From: Lamellibrachia satsuma
Lineage: Eukaryota > Annelida > Polychaeta > Sabellida > Siboglinidae
Assembly: GCA_033239005.1 (NCBI GenBank)
Contig: BSQZ01000012.1
Coordinates: 292,001 to 356,000, forward strand
DNA: 64,000 nucleotides
Direction: 5' to 3'
Below, piece by piece: positions 1-28,140 of this stretch; position 1 is the stretch's first letter, and each line of letters opens with the position of its first letter. The translations under genes and the position numbers were made by a program. The notes under the pieces are model-generated. The model worked only from the letters and a program-made list of their open reading frames with translations. It was not told the origin of the DNA and made no database searches.

Positions 1-30
1 ACGACGGACGACCCTTGCTAATTATTCGAG

Positions 31-674
31 AGATATATTGACGGGCAGCAACAAGCACCAAGTAATAGATGGATATTTATGTGATAAGGTTGTGCATAAG
101 ACTATCCTGAATTCTTGTAAACATTTACGAACTACTAAGTTATCCCGCTTGGAGGGTGGGCATTTTTGTTAGTATATATAATTATTACATTATTTCGATG
201 TCGACACTTACGCTTTTTTGTAGTAACTATTTTAAAGCAGGTAACACAACTTGTGACGGTGTTTATTGCAACCGTCTCGGTGTAAGCTTTCAAGGGAACC
301 CTACATTTATATGTGTATCTTCAAAACCGTGGAAAATAAGGATTAATAAAGCTCGGTTTTTTATTGTTTCTGTTTTGACTTTAATAAGTACTATTTATTA
401 TAATAACACGAGTTAAACACTAAATATTAACCACTAGTTGTTGCGTCTTATGCCGATGTAACGGTATATGGTTCAACACGTAATCGTCAAAACATTTGGC
501 ATTAGTGTGACCTGACGACATCCTACGTGCTGGTGTAGTTTTAAAGATACCGAGCGTGTGCAAATATTAAATATAAAAATTAAATGTCCGGATGCTCTGC
601 TGGAACTGCACATATAACAAATACAGTGGTCAAATTGGTCTCGAGAAATATAGGACCTATAATAAAACCCAATA
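31..674. repeat. Dispersed repeat, copy 1 of a direct pair
   Basis: This roughly 640-bp segment is repeated in the same orientation at 1734-2344 with scattered substitutions and short indels. Both begin with agatatattgacgggcag and lose similarity just after a cccaata motif. An open stretch at 216-416 is shared with the second copy, but most differences there change amino acids, so I do not treat it as a gene. No terminal inverted repeat or known transposon domain is visible. The pair could be solo copies of an unclassified element or the ends of a larger one. Confidence 0.75.
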
Positions 675-1239
675 GATTTGTATTTCGACTCAACATAGTG
701 ATTCTGTCCACGATTTTAAGAAAATACAGCGTAATTAGAGACCGCACAAGTTCTCCCAAAACCAAAGAGACATCAAAATACTTTCCACAAAATTAGTTAT
801 CAACAGTTCTAGATATGCTATGATGTGAAAAGTCAGATCTTAGTGTACACTGTACATCTGTTGAACGTTCCCAAGCACTAATGTATCGTATGCGCATTTT
901 GGCAGCACTAACGTCCGACATAATCTTTTTAAGATGAATCCGAGGCATGAACTCCCATTCCGTGCTAGGCAGTCAGGTGAACCAGTCTGTTCTCGCTCAT
1001 TGTGGGTCGGTGGTCATCTCTGATCACTTTCAACTTGGAAAAAGACCTGGAAAAGACTTATCTCCGCTACAGTTACTAATCACCAAATAGCATGAACACG
1101 TTTTGTTGAAATATGTAAAATATTTCACAAATGCATGTTTTCTTAATCTATATTATTTCTTGAAAATTTAACCAACTATAGTTTAAACTTGCCTCCCCCC
1201 CTCCCAGTGCTCATCGATACAAAATGTAAATGCATGTTC
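675..1239. other. No recognised feature
   Basis: A+T-rich unique-looking DNA between a dispersed repeat and a SINE. I see no coding, RNA or repeat signal beyond short homopolymer runs. Confidence 0.5.
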
Positions 1240-1560
1240 TGATATATCGCGGTATCCAGCCCTTGCTCAAAGCACTTTACACTTCACCCCCTGGCATACC
1301 TGTTCATTCCAACCCATTCGACTTCTCTCGGAAGCATTCAACAACGCTGCAATTACTGCGCTAAGACTATTCGCTCACATAGCCACCGCTGCCTGTAGCC
1401 AGGTACTCATTTATACAGCTGAATGAACTGTGGCATCGTGTGGTGAACGAATTTGCCAAAGTTTTGAAAAGGCAGCAAAAGGAATCGAAGCCGTGTTCTC
1501 GATTGGCAGTCCGGCATTCGAACTGCAACGCTATCTCGCCCCGTAATACACCGTACTTGA
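1240..1560 (-). mobile_element. Degenerate tRNA-derived SINE
   Basis: On the minus strand a decayed tRNA-like head (a gttcgaat B-box relic near 1515) is followed by a body with the tgagtacctggc motif and a tail containing aagtgctttgagcaagg. The order and wording match the SINE copies at 14.9-15.5 kb and 61.9-62.1 kb. SINEs of this type are RNA polymerase III transcripts mobilised by LINE enzymes. The copy is old: A-box and B-box are both damaged. It lies between the two dispersed repeat copies. Confidence 0.65.
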
Positions 1561-1733
1561 ACAATACACAATACGCGTTACTGACGCGCCTCTTGTCTGC
1601 GCCGCTGGACCATGGGTGGTGAGGTATTGTACTCTACGCGATATTCTGAATAGTTTTCGCTTTTCTAGCATGCTCATGTTATACACTGCAATGCAGAGTA
1701 GATATGTAGGCCTGAATGAATGTCTGGGTCTGA

Positions 1734-2344
1734 GATATATTGACGGGCAGCAACAAGTACCAAGGTGTAGATGGATATTTATGTGATAAGGTTGTGCATA
1801 TGCCTATCCTGAAATTTTTACGAACTACTAAGTTATACCGTCTGGACGATGGACATTTTTGTTAGTATATATAATTATTACATTATGTCGACGTCGCCAC
1901 TTACGCTTTTTCGTAGTGTCTAACTCTTTTAAAGCAGGCTACACAACTTGTGATCGTGATTACTACAACCGTGTCGGTGTATGCTTTCATGGAAACCCTA
2001 TATTTATATGTGTATTTTCAAAACCGTGGACAATAAGGATAAATAAAGGGTCAGTTTTCTTAATTGTTTACGTTTTGACTTTAGTAAGTACTATTTAGTA
2101 CACTAACACGAATTTAACACTAAATATTAACCACTAGTTGTTGCGTCTTTAACGGCATATTATTCAACACGTTATCATCAAAACATCTAAGCGTTTTGTT
2201 GCATCGATGTGTCCTGACGATATCGTATGTGCTGGCGTAGTTGTAGAGATACCGAGCGTGTGAAAACATTAAATATAAAAAAACAACAAATACAGTGGTT
2301 AAATTGGTCTCGAGAAATATCGGAACCGATAATAAAGCCCAATA
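1734..2344. repeat. Dispersed repeat, copy 2 of a direct pair
   Basis: Second copy of the element at 31-674, same orientation. Shared landmarks include a block reading gcaggctacacaacttgtga and a run of atttaacactaaatattaac before the 3' limit. About 30 bp shorter than copy 1 through small deletions. Confidence 0.75.
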
Positions 2345-2475
2345 TAATAAGAAGTCAGACGATGACAGACCATTGAGTTTAACGTTAGTTGTACGCAAAT
2401 TAGATACCACATGGTGGAATTCCTGGTAAAATATAAATTAATGTTTGCATCTCATGGGTTCCTGTTTTTTTTTTA

Positions 2476-2890
2476 AATAAATTACAAAGTGGGTAGATAA
2501 GTGGATGTTGTCTACTTAGATTTTCAGAAAGCTTTCGATAAAGTGCCACACGAAAGATTGTTACTTAATCTAAAAGCCTATGGTAAAGGTAGCGATGTAA
2601 TAAACTGGATAGAAAAGTGGCTTACAGACGGAAGACACGAAGTAACAGAAGTGTAGATAGTGAAGAAGTGTTTAAAATGGTTATGATGATATTAACATGA
2701 ATATGTTATGGTCAAATAATTGTGTTAGTGCTAGTAGTGTAATATGTTTAAAAAATAAAATTGACATATATCTGGTAAGGACGGGCTATACATAAATAAT
2801 AAAATTGTTTGATTCTCATTAAGGCAATGGATTCCTTTTCCACGTGTTATCTGGAACGTGTTGTTTTAGATGGCAATTTTGCTAAATCTT
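2476..2890 (+). mobile_element. Internally deleted CR1-like LINE fragment
   Basis: At 2500-2655 the + strand reads a reverse transcriptase segment with the motif YLDFQKAFDKVPHERLLL, the usual first-aspartate region of LINE RTs. The sequence then jumps to the RT C-terminus (MFKNKIDIYL, RTGYT and a stop near 2740-2792) and a 3' UTR ending near 2885. The same C-terminus and 3' UTR occur in the LINE at 36.7-39.1 kb and as a 3' end at 41.9-42.06 kb, so all three belong to one family. The central part of the RT, including the second catalytic aspartates, is missing. Confidence 0.8.
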
Positions 2891-3158
2891 GTTAAACTTA
2901 CCACAATTACTAATGGCTTTAATCGGAGAAATGACAAAAACGTCGAGCAGCTGATCGAATAATAAATGCTGTTTTGTTATGCAATTTCTTAATATATGCT
3001 ATCACTGTTCATTACTAGGAAATGGTATAAACGTATGCTTCGAATTTATTTTGTAAACTAAAAGGAGGCATTAGCTTTGCTGGTACATGTTAATGTTGGC
3101 ATAACATTCCTCAAAGCCTGATCGCTCCACATTCTTTACACATTGTTTTTCTTTCCAG

Positions 3159-3620
3159 ACACAAAATGAGCAGATGACGCCTATAAACAAAATGCATACC
3201 GGGGATCCTACCATCACCGGCACGTACATGAGGTTATTTAGCCAGCGCACTGCCAGACATTTTTAACAATATGTATACAATATAAATGTTCAATTTATAG
3301 CTACATACATTACAATTCCAGTGAACACAAAGGCGCCGGAAGAAGGCAGCGGCTCAAAATCTGCGTCATTGAAGTCAACTACAGTGAACGTGGATGTGAA
3401 TAGACACTGGTTTCCATGCATCGACCCCATATCTCACACTGCTGCAGACGCGATCGTGTGGAGGGCACGGTCGGACAACGTGGACTGTCATGAGATGTTT
3501 TTACAAGTGTTGCGTGGCCGTGGTACAGCTATAAACACGACAGACAGAGCCTCAGCGGGAGGGCGCGGCTGTCATGGAAAAAAACACAACGACACTTGCT
3601 GAGCAATCTATCAAAGGTAT
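3159..3620 (+). other. Possible exon-like segments within a diverged repeat
   Basis: A strong acceptor-like ctttccag ends at 3158, and an open stretch of 93 codons (3321-3602) follows an attccag at 3318-3320. Part of this stretch (about 3460-3615) is recognisably similar to 4340-4510, and the phrase acgacacttgctgagc recurs there, so it may belong to a dispersed repeat rather than a gene. I recognise no protein family. Listed as low-confidence coding potential only. Confidence 0.2.
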
Positions 3621-3788
3621 AAGTAATAACAACTTAATTTACACTTTAATTGATGTTTGTCTTGTCCTCGACTTGCGTTGTAAAGCGGTTTTGTCAAAGC
3701 TACCAATTTGGTTTTCGAGCGAGAAAATCAACTTGGAAGATGCTCCTCTCATTTGTAGCCAAAACAAACCGGTCTCTGCTTCACAGGG

Positions 3789-4027
3789 TGATCCTTCCGT
3801 CACTCACACATACATATTATATTATGATCCTTCCGTCACTCACACGTACATATTATATTATGATCCTTCCGTCACGCACACGTACATTATATTATGATCC
3901 TTCCGTCACTCACACGTACATATTATATTATGATCCTTCCGTCACTCACACGTACATATTATATAATGATCCTTCCGTCACTCACACGTACATTATAGTA
4001 TGACCCTTCCGTCACTCACACGTACAT
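3789..4027. repeat. 36-bp tandem repeat, about 7 copies
   Basis: Units begin tgatccttccgtcactcaca and end in tatattatattat. Two units are 34 bp through loss of a TA. Lies between two diverged copies of another repeat. Confidence 0.95.
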
Positions 4028-4339
4028 ATGCCGCCAACAAGCACCTAGACACGTACGTCTGTGTGTACAGAAGTGTCTACAAATGAGCCCTTTCCTTGCT
4101 CATAAACTATATTTCACGGTGCAAACACCATCGAAAGTGGGTACCGTCTAAAAATCACTGGCACGTCTTTATTCGTATGCCATGAAACCCGGAAGTAAAA
4201 TACTGATCTATTCCCACATGCACATGGATATCGACGTGAATAGTAAACTGTCCCCGCTATCACCCCCTTCCCACACCCCTCCCTCCACTCCCACCCGCCT
4301 CCCCCTCCTCCTTCTCCCACCCCGCTGTGTTGGACCTGA

Positions 4340-4510
4340 ACGTTACTGGAGTAGAGGGCAGGGTCCGACTACGAAGTGGGTCTGTGTTGAGATGTCTCCA
4401 TCGGGTGCTGCGTGTACTCGGCGGAGCAGTAGGCATGACACACTCGGACGAAGGTAACTACTGTCGGAATAGAAGCATGACGACACTTGCTGAGCGATGC
4501 CACGAAGGTA
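4340..4510. repeat. Diverged copy of the 3.46-3.61 kb segment
   Basis: Similar blocks in the same order as 3460-3615: gagggca near the start, gagatgt, tgctgcgtg, and acgacacttgctgagc at the end. A shorter echo occurs near 42843. Function unknown. Confidence 0.5.
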
Positions 4511-4649
4511 CGTTCTCATCTACGTTCTGGTTTACGTCGTTTCGCCGTCGAGCGAATGCACAGAGACGGGCTGAGATGCGGAAGGTGTTGGCCGTGCAGG
4601 CTGACCTACTTTCACGATGCTCTTTGTTACCGTACACGTGCGCATAGAA

Positions 4650-5200
4650 GCTTTAATTAATTAGTGTATTATAATTATCGTGTATAAGCGATGCCTTTGT
4701 TATTATGTTTCTTTAGGCCAAGATCCCCGAGGAATTCCTTTTGTTGAAAATTATTCCTGGTTGTCAACATTGCTGTCTAAATCATTATTTCGATCAGTTA
4801 GTAATAGCATGGAATGGAACTTCAATTATTTGGTCACACATTATTTACATTAAAACCGAAAACTTACTTCGTACGTATCAATTACTTTGTATTCGCAGTG
4901 CGTCGCTAACCACGCTGTCCGTGTAGAACAAGTCAACGACACCAAATGGGAGCACTTTTCTACATTCCCATATTAACCTTGTGCACGTTGTATGGATACT
5001 ATTCATATGGATACGGGAACTCTTTTGAGGGGCTGTACACCGACCGGACCATATCACGCTAATTAAAACAATAATTGTCTATCTAGTTGTCCATGTAGTT
5101 GTAGGTAATAATAACATGCAACGATATCAGAAATAGTTTGCTAGTCTATTATTAAAGATAGTATTCACATTTTAACAAAGAATATGGAAATGCAACTATT
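4650..5200. other. No recognised feature
   Basis: A+T-rich DNA with no gene, RNA or transposon signal that I can support. Confidence 0.45.
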
Positions 5201-5216
5201 TCATGAGAATCAACCA

Positions 5217-5238
5217 TACACACGCATGCACGCACGCG

Positions 5239-5274
<36 letters not shown>
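5217..5274. repeat. (CA)n/(CG)n compound microsatellite
   Basis: Runs of cacgcacg, then cgcgcgcgcg, then a pure CA tract ending near 5273. Alternating purine-pyrimidine DNA that could adopt Z-form. Confidence 0.95.
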
Positions 5275-5435
5275 GCAATTGTTTGCTACGCAAAATTAGT
5301 TTTGCATAGCAAACAGGATTTTGGCATAGCATTTTTCAGGAAGTTAGCTGTACTGGTGGTGATTTGGGGAGTTATGAAAACAACATCACATTATGATTTT
5401 GTACTTTTATATGATAGTATTATAACAACTTATTG

Positions 5436-5894
<459 letters not shown>

Positions 5895-6369
5895 ATATTA
5901 TGAATATTATGAATATTCGGATGACACTCATTAATCATAATAATACCGGGTGTGCCTGTATAAGTGATGACTGGTGCAGTGGTGGTGTCTGGGTTAATCA
6001 AACAGCGTCATGACTTATGTTTCAGCTAAAAGTAAAACTGATGAATCCGAGACGTCAGCTACTCTGGGGAAGGCAGGTTGGTTGGTTTTGTAACAATATA
6101 TTTGTTTTGTGGCGACCAAAGCCAATGGTAATGCTAGCATGTACTAATAGTAATGCGTACTAACGTACAAACATGTTTCGTACATTGTCATTACTCATTA
6201 ATTCCCAAGTAGACCTGTCTGCCACGTCACGCCGAGCGAATACAGACCGCTCCCTCGATAACGTTGCATGTCATCTCTTTTTGTCTCACATTTGCCATTT
6301 CTTTGTGGGTGTAGCAAGTGTGTTTGTGTGTATAACAACAATTTTAATAAAACGTAATGTGCACGAATG

Positions 6370-6771
6370 ATGACCGCGGCAGGCCTTACGGGGAACGTAA
6401 GCGGCCTTCGAATAGACCAACGCATGCGCAAACGAACCGGCCTATGTTATCAAGGAAGCGAGGAATCCGGCGTGAGAACGAACAAGAAAGTACTAATGTT
6501 TCGACCACTGTCGATGCGATTAAGATTAGGTACATATATTCCCAGTTAATCAGCATGTAGTTTGAGCAACTAACGCGCAGAAAGATCGTCTCGAAGGCGA
6601 CAAGGGTTTGTTTGAAGTTATGTCGGCTTTAGTTGCTTGATAGTTATCGATCAACGGATCTGTCAGTGTCAGTGACAGAGTCTCGCACGCATCGATTGAC
6701 GTGTTCATTGAAACCGGTTCCGTGAGTTCGAAGTTGGTATTTTGGAATCCTGCTGTGGGACTGTACTAGAT
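6370..6771 (+). promoter_or_regulatory. Candidate promoter and 5' UTR of the SLC35A2-like gene
   Basis: The 400 bp before the proposed start codon are richer in CpG than their surroundings. They include cgcatgcgca at 6421-6430, which matches the core of the palindromic NRF1 site found at many animal housekeeping promoters. No TATA box is visible close to the start codon, as expected for a CpG-type promoter. The transcription start cannot be placed from sequence alone. Assignment rests on position upstream of exon 1. Confidence 0.4.
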
Positions 6772-23554
<16,783 letters not shown>

Positions 23555-23776
23555 GTGCTTAGTTCGATTAGTGTGCAGGCGCCGACTGGTGGACGGCCGG
23601 GTGTATGTGTTTGGTTTTTACAGGGTTCTTGGTGACAATGATGTCGGTTGCAGGCATGGGGACAATTAACTTGAAAAGTTAATTAATTAAATTAACTCAG
23701 AAAATATTTAATTAAATTAACCTCATACATTTCTCAGGTCAATTAAGTTAAATTAACCTCCCAAATTATTCAATTA

Positions 23777-23782
23777 AATAAA
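23777..23782 (+). promoter_or_regulatory. Candidate polyadenylation signal AATAAA
   Basis: First AATAAA after the transporter stop codon, inside the hAT-like insertion. Whether transcripts end here is not known. Confidence 0.3.
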
Positions 23783-24170
23783 AAATGTATTTAAAATGCC
23801 ATTGCATTTCTTCATGTGGCATTTGATCACATTTTAAAAGTTGCAAATACTTCTTTAAAATTATTATTTTTATCTGAAAGGATTGAAAAGTTGTGGCTGA
23901 AGATTTGCAGGTGTCGGTTTCCTCTTATATTCAACCACCAGATTAACAAAACTGAGCAACTACATACATCATTTCTATGTACATCATACATTTATACTAA
24001 ATTATTACGTTTTCCCTTTACACATTATCATTTGAATATGTATACAACATTTTTATGCATCACTAGAACTGACATGCTTTTGATTTAAGTTGGCACTGTA
24101 AAAATATCCTAAACAAACTGAAGCTATATTACCTTTCTCTACATCTCTCTATTAATGGTTACATAATGGT

Positions 24171-24172
24171 CA

Positions 24173-24224
<52 letters not shown>

Positions 24225-24226
24225 TG
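24171..24226. repeat. (CACG)n microsatellite
   Basis: About 13 cacg units inside the hAT-like element; CpG-containing in every unit. Confidence 0.97.
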
Positions 24227-24574
24227 CACAGATGTAATGACCTCATAGGTTCACTTGGCTGCAAATGTTTACTTTAAACAGAGATTTGCAGAAGCCAAGA
24301 TTAGCCATCAACAGTGTCTATGTGCTCTGTGACGTTCTTCCTCCCATTCACACAAGCCTGAACCTGATCTCTGTCAGGCTAGTGACTGGAATAGATAACA
24401 TGGCTGTGAACTATCCAGTAATATTGTTTTGTTAACTGTTAAATAAGCACGTAATTGAGAGTTAACTGTGAATTGTTTTATTAAATTAACCCATTTTAAT
24501 TAAGTTCTTGAAAAGTTTATTAATTAACTTCATTGAGTTAATTCAACTGAAATTAACCCATGCCTGGTCGGTTG

Positions 24575-26950
24575 TATAACGTTACTCATTTATTTTCTTC
24601 CCGTTCATCTTCATGACGGTTTTTTGTGTGTTGTTAATATTCACTGTAGTTGTTTGGCTGTGATGTAGTTATACACTGCAGATATTCTGCTATGAAATAG
24701 AATTGGAATCATGCTACAACTATTGCAGATTGCTGCAAGGCAACGTGCATTTGACAGTGGTCAACTGAATTTTGAATACAATTTCAGTATTCAGCTAGAC
24801 TCGAGTTTAAATGCGTAACTAAAATGTCCACTCTGCCTTTACGATATTCGGCCAGCAAATGATGTTACAATCTTTTCGCAAACACTTATATAACTTACAG
24901 TTGAAACTTGATTAATGTGTTTATAAATAGTAAAGTTCATGTAAACGTTATTACACACGAACACATTTCAGTTTCACATGCATTTATAAATGCAATTTTG
25001 TCTTTCACATTTGCAATGAAGTGTTAAAATGTATTGGTGTATAAACATTTCCATTTGAATGCGCTATATGGGTATGTGTGTGTGTGTTATATTTGTGAAT
25101 CTACATTTCCTCTTTTCCTGGGCGCCTTCAGATTGTGTATGCGTCGTGTGAACGTGTACGCGTGTGTTATTCATGGAAATAATAAGTTAAAATAACAGGT
25201 TAATATTTATGCACTGCCATCCAGATTTGTTACATACGCACACTTCTTCTACTTCTGGGTCCCGCCTGCGAGATATTTGTCTATTCTGTTTCGTGGTAAT
25301 GTGCCATGTACGATATTTCCGGTCTAGCAGCTGAGCCATACAACGGGATGAAATTGCTGTCTAGAACGTTTCGGTTTTTCCGTTATTGCACCGAACGTGA
25401 AATTCAGAATATTGTAACTAGTGTGTCTATGATAGTTTCTTTACAGTTAGACAATGGAAAAAAACGGCTTAGACGATGTCGTGAAGCTTGCTCGGGTGAT
25501 ATGATTGTACCTTCTCCAAGTTTGTGCAATTTGTTTTCAGCCATATTTCATGTTGGTTTCTAGTTGGTAATGGCATCCGATATTCGCTACAACAGTCATC
25601 AACTAGTTGCTACTAAATGACTCTACGGCAGCTTTCATGTATTCGTTTGAAACGCGCATTTTGTGATCTTCTTGGGCTGCAGTAACACATCATAACCGTT
25701 ACACGCCACTTACCAAAAAAACAGACGTCGTAATGTGTCGACGGATGTCATGTATCAGGATAAAACATGTCAGCTTTAATCTACAGCATACTTTATAGGT
25801 ATCACGTCTGGTCGTCGTTACTGTGAGATGCTACAGTGTTCTAACATATTGATCGTCGAGATATATTTTAATGAAGCACAATTTGTTTAATATATTTTGT
25901 TTAGGAATATTGACATTGCTGTTCAGCATGCAGTGTAAACGTCGAAGTATTCATATTAAACAGATAACTTTAATTGTATTAACACATTGCAGATCATTAA
26001 AACATATTTGGGCGATCACTTAAGATGATATAACAGGTTTACTTTATACTGTGTAACATTAATTTACGAGAAATGGTGACCAGCTTTGTACATAGTCTGG
26101 ATTTTGATTAGGCTTTAGCCGACTTTAAACCAAGCCAATGATTGTTTTCTTATGCCAATATATAACAACAAGTTCACTTGTCGCAAAAGTGTCTGCGTAC
26201 AACCCAACTTCTTTCTACAAGTGGTTTCGTCTCGGTATTAATCCATATTTTGGTGATGGTGATTTATCGCACCACGAGATATGAGGAAGCCCATTGTGGT
26301 ATATGCATTTTCTGACTAGAACGTGCTTATGAATTTGTTATTTGCTCTCATCTCTGTAGCCTGATATTGCAGAATTTTAACGGTGTCAGTTGAAAATGCG
26401 TTTGGATGCTAGGTTCTGCAAGCATGTTTTTAGACGTTGAATAATTGTGTGTATAAATATATACACCTGTAGTGTATATTGGTGATGGGAAAATGATAAG
26501 ATACTTGAGCAACTATTAAAAAATAGAAACTTATTTGTGTTCGTTAATTATCAGTGACGTATTTGGGGGCGTTGGCCATGCCCCATTTGGCATATTTTTT
26601 TCTGTAGCACATACATGGTAGCGGGTGACTAGGCTAGCATTAACTGCATTTGCGAAAGCTGTGGTAAGTAAACCAGCTTTGAAAACATTTCTGCAAGAAG
26701 TCATGAAGTATGCAGGCATGCCTTTTGTACACCAATTTAGAAGGGCATATTATGCCGAGTCCGTACAACAATAACACACACACAATGTGTTACTAGCGAT
26801 ATTGTAATAAATTATATAACTTTTGTGAACTCGGAAGTGGTCTTACGTATTTAGGTAAAACATTACAAGATAAAAACGTTGTTTTATTATGCCTGTTTAC
26901 GAGGTGTTTGTACAGGCATTTGCAAAACTATTGCTACATCAAAATGAACT
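24575..26950. other. Intergenic, no recognised feature
   Basis: A+T-rich DNA between the transporter 3' end and the MULE. Open stretches at 25306-25563 and 26531-26719 have no recognisable domain and are treated as chance. Confidence 0.5.
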
Positions 26951-26971
26951 GCACTTCAGTTCGGTATCATC

Positions 26972-27335
26972 CCAGTAGCCCCCCCCGAGGTGTGAGAATT
27001 TAGTGCCAGTAGCCCCCCAAGGTGTGAGAATTTAGTGCCAGTAGCCCCCCGAGGTGTGAGAATTTAGTGCCAGTAGCCCCCCGAGGTGTGAGAATTGAGT
27101 GCCAGTAGCCCCCCGAGGTGTGAGAATTTAGTGCCAGTAGCCCCCCGAGGTGTGAGAATTTAGTGCCAGTAGCCCCCCGAGGTGTGAGAATTTAGTGCCA
27201 GTAGCCCCCGAGGTGTGAGAATTTAGTGCCAGTAGCCCCCCGAGGTGTGAGAATTTAGTGCCAGTAGCCCCCCGAGGTGTGAGAATTTAGTGCCAGTAGC
27301 CCCCCGAGGTGTGAGAATTGAGTGCCACTAGCCCT
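26972..27335. repeat. 32-bp tandem array at the left end of the MULE (11 copies)
   Basis: Unit contains ccccccgaggtgtgagaatt followed by tagtgccagtag. The motif agtgccactagccccc recurs at the right end near 30463, so the array grew from the element's own terminal sequence. Confidence 0.95.
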
Positions 27336-27589
27336 CCAGTCAGTATGCTGTTAATTTAACACACCCCCTCTTTCTAGATATTTCTAATTGTAGGTAGAGT
27401 TAATCATTTGAAGGGTCGACCATTTGAAGCTCCATGTAACTTTCACACATCAATTGTGTGGTATGATAAGCTCACTGTCCTAAGAGTTAAGTAAATCCTC
27501 TACATAAAGCTTGTTTGAGGTGTGCAAAACCCAATTTACCTCACACATAAAAGCTAATTGATCCAGGTATAAGCTATGACACGTGAAAT

Positions 27590-27897
27590 ATGGCTGCTAG
27601 TGTCGAGTTCATCGAAGGTGCTAAGGGACTTTCTGTTGCTGTTTTGAACAGTTATACCTATCACAAATCGAAAGCGTTGACAAATGGCATGAAGTTCACA
27701 TGTAGCAAGAGGAAAAGTCTGAAGTGTAAGGCATTTGTGGTGGTCAGCGATGATGGAACTGTGGTGAAAGCTGAAGATAGCCACAATCACCAACCCAACC
27801 CTGGTGACGTACAAGCGCGACAGTTGAGAGGAAACATGACAAACGAGCCAAGGATGAAACGACTTCAATGCAGGCGATTTACGATCAGAAAAAGATG
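27590..27897 (+). pseudogene. MULE transposase, N-terminal FLYWCH zinc-finger part
   Basis: From ATG 27590: VEFIEGAKGLSVAVLNSYTY, then KFTCSKRKSLKCKAFVVV and HNHQPNPGD. This is the FLYWCH arrangement (two cysteines and a final H-x-H that bind zinc) placed at the N-terminus of many invertebrate MULE transposases, where it binds DNA. A frame change near 27850 moves the reading into LLQQSSTAMGSPGEKSSLY and RRKRFCPNAIHK in another frame, followed by the 67-bp array. Normally a single gene with the segment at 29.4-30.1 kb. Confidence 0.78.
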
Positions 27898-28140
27898 AAA
27901 CTACTTCAACAAAGTTCCACTGCGATGGGTTCACCAGGTGAGAAGTCATCACTGTACCGTGAACGGAGGAAACGCTTCTGCCCTAATGCCATCCACAAGA
28001 GGTGACACTGACCTGGATGGCCAGTGGACAACTACGGTTCAAGGAGATCGGTTTGCTGCTCGTTCTTGGAGTGATGCTGATTGGACGTTTACAGCACAAT
28101 CTGTTCCAACAAAGACGGTCACACTAGCATTCGTTCTTGA

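Larger units (their letters stand above)
23651..24566. mobile_element. Non-autonomous hAT-like DNA transposon with 8-bp target duplication
   Basis: Both ends read caggcatggg inwards, and the element is flanked by a perfect direct repeat gtcggttg (23643-23650 and 24567-24574). An 8-bp duplication is characteristic of hAT elements. The subterminal parts are rich in ttaattaa-like motifs in mirrored order. It has no transposase ORF; a 90-codon open stretch inside is not conserved with anything I know. It starts 97 bp after the SLC35A2-like stop codon. Confidence 0.9.

Noticed and set aside
216..2098. A conserved protein shared by 216-416 and 1929-2098
   Set aside because: Differences between the two copies are mostly amino-acid changing, as in decaying repeats.
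26972..27335. Could regularly spaced 32-bp repeats be a CRISPR array?
   Set aside because: Units are contiguous without unique spacers, and the genome is animal.
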